Below are positions 19,700 to 27,861 of a stretch of 27,861 nt of DNA, piece after piece. The notes below the pieces were generated by a model that saw only the letters and a list, made by a program, of their open reading frames with translations, was not told where the DNA came from and ran no database searches. The stretch covers positions 1-27,861 of the forward strand of contig JAAMXP010000329.1 in the NCBI GenBank assembly GCA_019693395.1, read 5' to 3'. The position numbers and the translations under genes were made by a program. Every line of letters starts with the position of its first letter. Positions within the stretch are counted from its first letter, which is position 1. The stretch comes from Ettlia oleoabundans (Eukaryota; Chlorophyta; Chlorophyceae; Chlamydomonadales).

Positions 19700-22600
19700 A
19701 TGTCTGAGCAGCTATCAGATGGAATGGGAGCTCTGAAGCCTCCCAGCACCGCCGAGTCTCTGGTCCGATCACATGGCCGCAATGCATTTATTGCTTCTAG
19801 CTCGCGCTTGCCTGCCCCGTTGCCAGAGCTGCATGTGTGACGCATACTTTAATGCTGCTGGACGCCTTGACGCTGCAGGAGGCGGAGCGCGAGGCTCGTA
19901 AGGCCGCCAAGGCGGCAGAGAAGGCAGCCAAAGAGGCTGCTAAGGCCGCAAGGGTAGGCTAGCGGCAGCTACCTTAGGCGCCATGCATCACCGCCATCGT
20001 GTTGCCTCCAGCAGACGGGTGCTATTTTGCTTGCGTTGCCCAACCTGCAAGCATATAACTTGTGAATGTTGTTTGCTGCTCTTGCAGGCAGCACAGCGCG
20101 GTCAGAAGCAGGCCCCAAGCACGCAGCCAGATGCTGACGACCCGCTGGCCGCGCACTACGGCGACACTGAACTTGTTCAAAGCCAGGGGCAGAGCGGCCG
20201 CGTGTGGACTGATGTGGCAGCATTGACAGAGGAGAAGATAGGTCAGACGGTGATGGTGCGTGCACGTGTGCACACCGTGCGCGGAAAGGGGAAGTCGGCA
20301 TTCCTGGTGCTGCGGCAGGCAACCGCCACCGTGCAGGCCACCTTGTTTGTGGACGATGTTAGTGTGAGCAAGGGCATGGTCAAGTACGCCTCGGCTGTTC
20401 CCCGTGAGTCTATCGTGGATGTGGAGGGCAAGGCAGTGGCACCAAAGGTGCCCATCGAGGGATGCTCACAGTCCCAGGTGGGTGCCAGCTTGGTGGCAAA
20501 TAGACTGGCAAGGGGTGGACTGTGCACCACTGGGCAGCTGCTAGTGGGGAAGGACATGTGCGGCGCGGATGGTGGGAGGCAAAAAAAATCTGCTCCTGTT
20601 AGCAGAGTGCATACTATTCCCTAGGCTTTCCTACTGTCCCTCAACATCGGTGATCAATTGAAGTAAGCCTTTCAAAGCCAGCAGTGCCAGCTTGCATCTA
20701 CACACCTGCCTACCTATCTTTCACCTTGTTGGTGGCACAGGTGGAGCTGCAAGTCACTGCAGTCCACGTGGTCAGCCGGGCAGCGGCGCTGCCGTTTGAG
20801 GTGACTGACGCGGCACGCAGCGCTGAGGCTGTGCGCAAGGCAGCGGAGGCCGGCGAGATACTGGTGACAGTGGGGCAGGTGCGTGCAGTCAAGTTGGTGG
20901 TTTTAGCTGTGCCCCCTTTGGGGCTGAATGTTTTGGAGACTGTGACATGGACTTGCTGGGTCCCTTGTTTGTGGTTGCTGCGATAAACACATGTTTGGGG
21001 CTAAGGCTGCCTCTGCTGGTGCTGCATAAAAAGAGTTTGTTGTGGATGTAGTGTTGCGCTGTGCCCATGCTACTAGCTCGCTGAAGACACAAGTTGTGCC
21101 ATGCCAGGGTGTGCTGTGTGCTGCTCCCATTCCTCCAAATAATCCGTGGCAGGCACCGCACATGCCAGCTGTCGCAATGTCACATGATACTTTGTAAAAA
21201 CCATAGCTTTCCAAAGCTACACATGCATCACCTCGGTGCAGGATGTGCGGCTGGACAACCGGTATGTCGACCTGCGCACCCCCGCCAACCAGGCCATATT
21301 CCGCGTGCAGTCCGCAGTCTGCCAGGTGAGAACAGAGGGGTGGTCCGTGCACCCGTACTGCATAGTAGGTGCTAGTGATGTTTATAACGCAGCCGGTACA
21401 GTACATGACTGGCCAGACTGTAGAACGTTGGTTCATGGCCTCTGCTTGACGATGCATGTTCAGCTTTCGCCTCACATTCTGCTTCCGGCTTTTCCTCCCC
21501 AAGGCGTGCAAATACAGGCCCCCTGTCTCTGTTTTGTCTCTGCCCTTTTCCATCTGCAGCTGTTCCGCGAGAGCCTGCAGAGTCAGGGATTCATCGAGAT
21601 CCACACCCCCAAGCTGCTGGCAGGTGCCAGCGAGGGCGGCGCTGCCGTGTTCCACTTTGACTACATGGGGCGGCCCGGCTGCCTGGCGCAGTCGCCACAG
21701 TTTTACAAACAGATGGCCATCTGTTCTGACCTGGGTCGCGTGTTTGAGATTGGCCCGGTGTTCCGCGCAGAGAATTCGTACACCCACCGGCACCTGTGCG
21801 AGTTCACGGGGCTGGACATGGAGATGGCGATACACGAGTCCTATCATGAGGTGCTGGACGTGCTGGACGCGCTCTTCGTCCACATGTTTGAGGTAGGTGG
21901 GGTAGAGGGGTTGGGTTCAGGCTGGGGTGTGTGGTGGGTGTAGAGGTGAGGCAGGAGATAGTCGAGCAGCTGGGGCTGGAGCAGGCCCTGAGGAGTGATG
22001 GTGGCCTTTTGTTTAGAAGGAAGAAGTGGCAGAGGGATTAAGTTTGCCTTAGCGACGGGCGTGTGTTAAAGCAAGTTAGGCGTGGCTGTTGGCGCTGTGG
22101 AGCAGAGTGAGGGGATTCAAGGTATGTTGTATTTGAGGCCATGGGCATTTAGTCTCCCAGAACCTCAGCAATGCAGCAGTGGTTCATTGCTTGGCTAGTC
22201 TGAGCACAGCTCTGGGTCAGTGCCGATTCCCCATGCCACTGCTCACCATCATCCTCCCTCCGCCCCACCTACCCATTAATACGTGGTTGTTGCAGGGCCT
22301 AAACAAGCGGTGTGCCCACGAGCTGTCTGTGATTGGGGAGCAGTACCCCTTTGAGCCCCTCAAGTTCCTGCCCAAGACGCTGCGCCTCACTTTTGCAGAG
22401 GGAATTGAGATGCTGCAGCAGGCGGGATATGATGTAAGTGAAGCCCGCTGGCTGGCTGGCTGGCTTGCATGGCGGGGGCCCTGAGTCTGCTGCACTGGAT
22501 TGCTGCCAGCCCACCTGCTGGCATTTTTTGGGCATACGCCACAAATCAGAGGCATCGATGCTGCAAGCCCTGCGCCTGGCGCCTTCTGCCAGCCTTTGCA

Positions 22601-23940
22601 AGTACTCGCTTCGCTGTCTGACAATCTGTGTGCTTGTAATTGTTGTTTCTCACAGGTTGACCCCTTTGGTGACTTGAACACCGAGCTGGAGCGGGCGCTA
22701 GGCAAGCTCGTGAAGGAAAAGTACCACACGGGTGCGCGCACTGGGTGGATTTGCGTGGTTGGACAGGTGGAAAGCAGGCCTCTGATCTACGTCACATAAC
22801 TGAATTGGCGTGAGGGGCATCAGCATACAAGGGAACGCATTGCAAGTCTTACCTCTGAAGTAAGCGACATGTTGCCTTATGAAGCACGCGACGATCCACT
22901 CCTGGCACAAACCTGCATTCTTTTCGGCATGCCACTTATGCTGGCCTGGGGGCTTGATATATGGACGCTCCCTTGTTCACCCTTTGCATGCGCCTGCAGA
23001 GTTCTACATCCTTCATCGCTACCCGCTGGCCATCCGCCCCTTCTACACCATGCCCTGCAAGGACGACCCGCGCTACTCATGCTCCTTTGACATCTTCATT
23101 CGCGGCGAGGAAATTATCTCAGGGGCGCAGGTGGGCGCTGCGCACGGTGATGGTGAGGGTTCGCTGGTCTCGAGAGTGCAGTGATTATAGCGTGCAGGAG
23201 TTGGCGTAGTGCTACATCGCTCAGGCTCAATTTCACCTCAAACAACCACGGCCACAATCCCTGCATAATATCACCCCAACTCTCCAACCCCAGTGTGCCC
23301 CATTCCGCCCCACCCCCCAACACACGTCTGTGATTGCAGCGCATCCACGACCCGGCGCTGCTGACACAGCGAGCACAGGAGCTTGGCCTGCCTGTGGACA
23401 CGATCCAGTCCTACATTGATTCCTTCAAGTGAGCAGCAAGACACGGTAGCCCTTACGATAGTCCGACATTAGGGGGGCTTGCCAGGATTGGGAGACAATA
23501 TCAGGGCAGCCCAGCAGCTCACCATATTACACATATTGCAACCCCCTTCAACATGCAACAAGACAGTCTCAACACCCCCTTGAACAGCCCGTCGGTTTGC
23601 ATCTTGTTGCATGTCCCACGCTTGTCGGCCCTCTCCACCGTTTGTGCATGTTGCAGGTACGGTGCGCCCCCACACGGTGGTGCTGGCGTGGGTCTGGAGC
23701 GCGTGGTCATGCTGTTCTGTGGGCTGGACAACATCCGCAAGACCTCCATGTTCCCGCGGGGTGAGTAAAGTAGGGTGAGGCGATGTTTGGGCTGCCGGGA
23801 TGTTCTCAGGAGGGATGAACTCAGAAATCACACTGCTGCACTGGGTTAGTGGTCCCCCTAGCCATGGTGGTCCCCACTAGCCAAGCTAACAACTTGACTG
23901 CCGCCTTTGCAACGCAGACCCGAAGCGCTTGACTCCCTGA
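19700..23940 (+). CDS. Cytosolic aspartyl-tRNA synthetase (class IIb)
   Basis: Twelve exons: 19700-19762, 19879-19953, 20088-20477, 20741-20878, 21242-21325, 21560-21892, 22296-22433, 22656-22731, 23000-23130, 23340-23428, 23657-23760 and 23918-23940 (TGA), about 547 aa. It charges tRNA(Asp) with aspartate using ATP. A short N-terminal Lys/Ala/Glu helix ([20 protein letters not shown]) precedes an OB-fold anticodon-binding domain (about 85-200; [20 protein letters not shown]). The class II core shows motif 1 ([19 protein letters not shown]), the flipping-loop and ATP region ([21 protein letters not shown]), motif 2 ([20 protein letters not shown]), then [18 protein letters not shown] and motif 3 ([11 protein letters not shown]). 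It ends FPRDPKRLTP, the standard eukaryotic/archaeal-type ending. Missing the GAD insertion of bacterial-type enzymes, it is cytosolic, not organellar. The exon 1 end is the weak point: the donor GTCCGA is poor. All other junctions agree in phase. Confidence 0.93.
21893..21943 (+). repeat. G-run tract at the 5' end of AspRS intron 6
   Basis: From the donor onward the sense strand has repeated runs of three or four G separated by short T/A-containing spacers (GGTGGGGTAGAGGGG and similar). It is the same kind of tract as in TRAIP intron 4 and the Rubisco activase intron at 6923-6727. Confidence 0.6.
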
Positions 23941-24174
23941 TTTCACGGTGTCATGCACAAATCTGCTGCCGGGGCTGAGGCATGCCACAAGTCTTACCTG
24001 TCCCACATCCAACGCTCAATCCTGCCAACACTGCTTGTATACGCAATCAAATCAATTGTTTAAGCATTTATAAATGAAATATCCGCAGATCATCAGTTCT
24101 CCATTCATTGAGGGGAATACAGGAGCGGGAGAGAAGAGGAGTGCAAGTGGTATAGATGTATATTTGGGCGGCAG
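23941..24174. other. Convergent intergenic region (AspRS and plastid protein 3' UTRs)
   Basis: The 234-bp spacer is AT-rich in 24030-24110. Both genes end here. No poly(A) signal could be assigned with confidence. Confidence 0.45.
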
Positions 24175-24968
24175 CTAGAACTGGGCCCAGCAGCGGGTGC
24201 ACAGGCCAGCGCAGTTGCCCTCGCAATCTATGCAATTTCCCAACACGCGGGGCTTCCGCTTGATGGCGTTGACCAGCACATTGCCTTTCATGTACCACTT
24301 GTCGCGCAGCACCCTTACGTTCTCTTCCATCAGTGCCACCTGCAGCCCAAGGGCCTCGGGAAATGCCTTCACCAGGGCTCCCACGTCAGCTGGCGCTGCA
24401 ATGCCCAGCTGGGCAAGGTAGTCCAGCGCTGCAGTAACCTGGTCCTGGTCAGGCACCTGCTTCATTCGCTCCTACAGGGCGGAAGGGGGCGGCAGGGAGA
24501 AGCAGACTGGGGTGGCTTAGCAACCACGGCAAATGATTTGAGTGGGAGCACAGGCGTGAACCTGCGGTTGACCAAACCATCCAGCTGATCACATGCACAT
24601 AAAAAACTTCAATAGGCTGCTGCATTGCGAACAGCGGCACGCACCTGGCGCCAAAACCCCTGGCCTTTCCACCCAAACGCCTTGAGCAGCGCCGCATCCG
24701 CCTCTTCCGCCTCAAGCCCAGACCGCTGCTGCACCAGCTGGCTGCATGCCACCCACTGCTCTTGCTCTGTAGGTGCCAGCTCCACCGCTGCTTCTGGCAC
24801 TGCACGACTTACGGCCATAGTCAGCCTGGGCCCTAAGCCAATGCGCTGCTGACGGAGCTGCCGCTGGCACCGTGCCGCCGCAGGCACCAACTGCAGCGTG
24901 CCACTTGGTGTCGAGCAGCGGCCTGGCTGGCAGAACGCCGCCGCCTGGCTTGACAACTGAGCCTGCAT
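24175..24968 (-). CDS. Conserved, probably plastid-targeted protein with mTERF-like helices and Cys-rich C-terminus
   Basis: Two exons join in phase 0: 24968-24645 and 24471-24175 (TAG), giving 206 aa. Residues 1-55 are rich in Ala/Ser/Gln/Arg and poor in acids (MQAQLSSQAAAFCQPGR start), as in algal chloroplast transit peptides. The middle has short helices, including ALLKAFGWKGQGFWRQ. The second exon reads like mTERF-type helical units (LVKAFPEALGLQVALMEENV, then RKPRVLG). The protein ends in five cysteines spaced C-x2-C-x3-C-x3-C-x2-C followed by WAQF, which could bind a metal or cluster. I have a vague impression of related plant plastid proteins with a similar CTRCW ending but cannot name a family, so no function is assigned. 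It is convergent with AspRS and divergent from the RRP12-like gene. Confidence 0.7.
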
Positions 24969-25507
24969 TGGGATGGGCGATGACCGTCTGAGTGGCCACG
25001 GCGGTTCACAACATTTGTTGTGTTCACAGCAGCACCCTCAACCAGAGCAGACCGACAGAATTACCATTTGTTGTGATACTATGATCGAGCTGTAAAAGGT
25101 CGTGCAAATGCCCCTCCATCTGCCACGTTCGATGGTCACTGACTTTCGCGCTGACCTGGTGACATCGTGGCCGTCGTGGCGGTGCTTTAGCGCAGCCTAT
25201 GGGCATGCCTTTTGTCTCGTGACAACGCGGTGGCGTTTTATTCACGCAGCCAGATTGACCAGCAGCACGCACGGCCATGCACACCGTTAGCATGCGGCCA
25301 TAACCGGTTTGCTGAATGTCTTCTGTCTGTGAGGTAATATTGCAGCATATTGTGGAGGGGTCCGGCATAACGGGGCTTTGCATGTGCGCGACCCTTTGTG
25401 CTGTGTCATTCCCGGCCTGCTGCTTCACTGGTCTGCCGTGTCCGGCTATCGAGCAGAAGTAGCGGCGCTGTGCCGCTGCGTGAACCGCGCAGCTCGACTG
25501 GAATAAA
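24969..25507. promoter_or_regulatory. Divergent promoter region between plastid protein and RRP12-like gene
   Basis: The 539 bp between diverging start codons should contain both promoters and 5' UTRs. No recognisable regulatory element or convincing coding sequence was found. Open frames in 25024-25500 have no similarity I recognise. Confidence 0.4.
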
Positions 25508-27861
25508 ATGCCGTTGCCGCCGCCTCTGGCACTGCCGCCACAGGCACTTGGAGAGGGCACTCCAATGGAGGACCTCAGCTCACTGCGTCTAAGCCTTGGG
25601 GTGCGCAGTGTGCGAACGCGCGAAGGGCAGGAGCTGTCACCAGCAGAGGAGCCCACCGCACCCAGCCTGGCGCAAGAAATCTATGCAAAATTTGCAGGCA
25701 AAACGCAGCCTGAAAGCAGGCAGCTGGTTGCCATATTGGCAGCAGTGCAGGAGGTCATCAAGGCACAGGGTTTGGAGGTCACGCCCACCGCCATGTTTGC
25801 CGCCCTTATGGCCAGGTGCGGCCGGGTCCCAGGACTTGCTGGTTGGGATTGTTTGTGACTTGTGTCAGTGCATGAAGCACGTGGTGCTTGTTGCTGCTAC
25901 TGCTGTCTTTGACGCACCTGTCCCAACACAACTTTTTGCACCACAGCCTGGAGAAGCCGGAAACGCTTGCCAGCAGCGAGGTGCTGGTGGCGATGTGCCA
26001 CCTGCTGTGCATGGTGCTGGGCCGCGTGCCGAACCAGATCCTGCGTGCAAAGTTTGGTGCAAGCAGCCAGGTTCTGTGCCGCATTCTGGAGGCCAAGCAG
26101 GTGGGTGGACGCGGCAGGAAGTGCAAACTGCCCGCTGTTGTTGGAAGTTGTTTCAAGTCTTGCATTGTTCCCACTTATTTTGCTGCATCTGTTCTGCATG
26201 CACACACTCGTGTGCAAGGCATAAACCTTCCCGCCGATCATGGCGCACTTTTGCAGGGCGATGCTGCGGTTGCCAAACACGCGCTTCCCTGCCTGGGCCA
26301 GCTGCTGGCAGCATTCAACCATGCCGACTGGCCTTCGGCGGTCAGGCCATTCAACCTGCTGCTCAGGTGGGAAGACAGCCAGCGCCAACTGCTTGGCACA
26401 CAAGTATCAGAGTTGCGTTCCAGCTGGCGTGCCTGGCCTGTTTTTGTGTGGCTCCAGCATGTCCCCGCCATGTCTTGTCCAAAAATCAGCAACCCTCCCT
26501 CATAATTTATACTGCCTGCCTGCAGCCTGAGCTTGGACAGCCGAGCCAAGGTGCGCCGTGCTGCACAGTCGGCCATGGGCGATGTTCTGGCAGGATTGCA
26601 GCAGTCGCAAGCAGCTCTGGCACAGGCCAGCGACGCTGTGCTGAAGGTGTGCGAGCGGGTGCTGCCGGGCCCAGAGGCTGCGGCGCATGCAGCAGCAGCG
26701 GCGCCCAGCAAGAAACGGCAACAGGCAGAGGAGGCAATTGCAGCAGCAGTTGCGGATGCGCTGCACCTGCTGGGGGCGCTGAAGCAATGGATTGCACTGC
26801 TGTCAGGTGCGTCGCTGCTAATCATGCTTGCATGCAAGCAGTCATGGCACGTTGCATGGGTCATTCCCTGCATGCTCGTGTCATGGGGCCGGTAGGTGTG
26901 GGCCGGCCGCTGATGAGTCCTGTTGTTGTTCTAAGTTATTGACACCGACCGTGACGCAAAAACGTGTTAAATGTCTGGACTTCTGGGCCAGCCTTTCTTA
27001 TTCCAGGAAACTCAATGAAAACTTTAATCAACAAAATTCAATTAACAAGAAATCATAGTAAAGAATACCATATCTAGATTTTTCATCCACGCACATTTTC
27101 AATTCTTCATTACTAAACTCCTGCTTGGCTCTCCGCGGCATCTTGCCCTTGGTTGCCCGCTACCTGGCAGGCCTGTGCTTTTGAGCAAGATTACATTTCA
27201 ACCCTGCTACCCTAGTGCTGCTCAACACTAAGTCTCCCCTGCCTCTGGCTGCAGGCGCTGCAGCCGCCGCCACGTGCGACCTGCTGCTCAAGCTGTACCC
27301 GCTGCGCCAGCCACTTCTGTCTCGGCACGCGACTGACGTGCTGACGGCGCTATGTGGGGCACCTGGGGGGCAGCTGTCGCCGCACGGCCTATCTGAGCTG
27401 TTGGGGGCAGTTCTGGGCAGCGAGCAGCTGTGGGAGCGGCGGGACCCTGACACCACTGTTGCTGCCATCAGGCTGCTGGAGGATGGGTTCTGCAGGCTGT
27501 CAGCAGTGGACAGCGATGCTGCTGTGCAGCGCCTGCCCCGCGCCTTCCACACGCTGGTGCCACAGCTGGCGTCGGACCAGGATACTGTGCGGTACGCTGC
27601 GGGCATGTGCTTGAAGAACATCATCAACGAGTGTGTGGCTGACGCAGTGGTGGATGCGACGGTGGCAGGAAGCGGCGGAAAGCAGCCCCCACCGTTGCTC
27701 AGTGTGCTGGCGGCATTGGAGGGCTCGCTGGGGCCGCACTACCAGGATGCCTGGGACAGCTGCCTGCCAGGTGAGCGGTAATGAGGGCCAGTTCCAGCCA
27801 AGCAATTTCGGGTTGGTGAGGGATTCAGAATCCAGAAACTGACTGCCACTGACGGGCTTTG
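25508..27861 (+). CDS. RRP12: RRP12-like ribosome-biogenesis HEAT-repeat protein (5' part, runs off window)
   Basis: Five exons are visible: 25508-25815, 25947-26100, 26257-26366, 26526-26806 and 27255-27770, joined in phase and giving 456 aa so far; a donor (CCAG|GTGAGC) at 27771 leads to exons outside the window. RRP12 is a long HEAT-repeat nucleolar protein needed for export and maturation of pre-ribosomal subunits. The visible part is all-helical and repeat-like. RRP12-type landmarks are SLSLDSRAKVRRAAQSAMGD, with its HEAT Asp-x-Arg-x-x-Val-Arg-x-x-Ala pattern, then HLLGALKQWIALLSG and CDLLLKLYPLRQPLLSRHAT. Last come HTLVPQLASDQDTVRYAAG and LAALEGSLGPHYQDAWDSCL, the last resembling the start of the NUC173 domain. 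ATG 25508 is the first ATG of the frame. The fourth intron is long (448 bp) and contains an AT-rich island. Another HEAT-repeat protein cannot be excluded without the C-terminal part. Confidence 0.78.
26931..27125. other. AT-rich island inside RRP12-like intron 4
   Basis: Within the 448-bp intron 26807-27254, the stretch 26990-27118 is clearly AT-rich against the GC-rich surroundings. It has no start-to-stop frame of note and no inverted or direct terminal repeats that I could see. It may be a remnant of inserted DNA or simply a relaxed intron. Confidence 0.5.

Noticed and set aside
20903..21883. A 326-codon open frame antisense to aspartyl-tRNA synthetase
   Set aside because: It is the complement of conserved class II synthetase exons plus introns. 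No known domain is visible.
25596..26942. A 448-codon open frame on + overlapping the RRP12-like gene
   Set aside because: It runs through the RRP12-like exons and introns in another frame. It has no domain-like pattern and its translation is Cys/Arg/Gly-biased, as expected for a shadow frame in GC-rich DNA.

Overview
This is a nuclear segment from a green alga (Chlorophyta; the gene set and style fit a trebouxiophyte such as a Chlorella relative, but the genus cannot be fixed from sequence alone). The reasons are a GC-rich sequence with short GT-AG introns in every gene, Ala/Gln-rich proteins with CAG-type repeats, a green-lineage Rubisco activase, a plant-type telomere-binding Myb protein and a plant-type thiamine pyrophosphate carrier. 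Nothing looks prokaryotic, viral or transposon-derived. All gene models were built by hand by joining exons whose phases agree across the splice sites. There is a 5-base N gap at 14875-14879.

Layout, left to right: (1) mitochondrial thiamine pyrophosphate carrier, +, 233-2096; (2) telomere-repeat-binding (TRF-like) protein with a central ubiquitin-like region and a C-terminal Myb/telobox, -, 2532-5248; (3) Rubisco activase, -, 6243-9509; (4) Alba-domain nucleic-acid-binding protein, +, 9703-11004; (5) BSD-domain protein, -, 11481-13935; (6) GINS subunit PSF1, +, 14233-15660; (7) TRAIP-like RING E3 ubiquitin ligase, +, 16534-19476; (8) cytosolic aspartyl-tRNA synthetase, +, 19700-23940; (9) a small, probably plastid-targeted protein with mTERF-like helices and a Cys-rich tail, -, 24175-24968; (10) the 5' part of an RRP12-like ribosome-biogenesis HEAT-repeat gene, +, 25508 to beyond the window end.

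Most genes are unrelated housekeeping functions packed with short spacers. Three gene pairs are head-to-head (RCA/Alba 193 bp, BSD/PSF1 297 bp, plastid protein/RRP12 539 bp) and probably share bidirectional promoters. The most suggestive functional neighbourhood is PSF1 next to TRAIP on the same strand: PSF1 is part of the CMG replicative helicase, and TRAIP in animals ubiquitylates CMG to unload it. I did not find a clearly new system. The best leads are the algal Ubl+Myb telomere protein (with a likely GC-AG intron inside the Ubl region), the PSF1-TRAIP adjacency, the Cys-tailed plastid protein, and repeated G-run tracts at the 5' ends of several introns and in the Rubisco activase 3' region.
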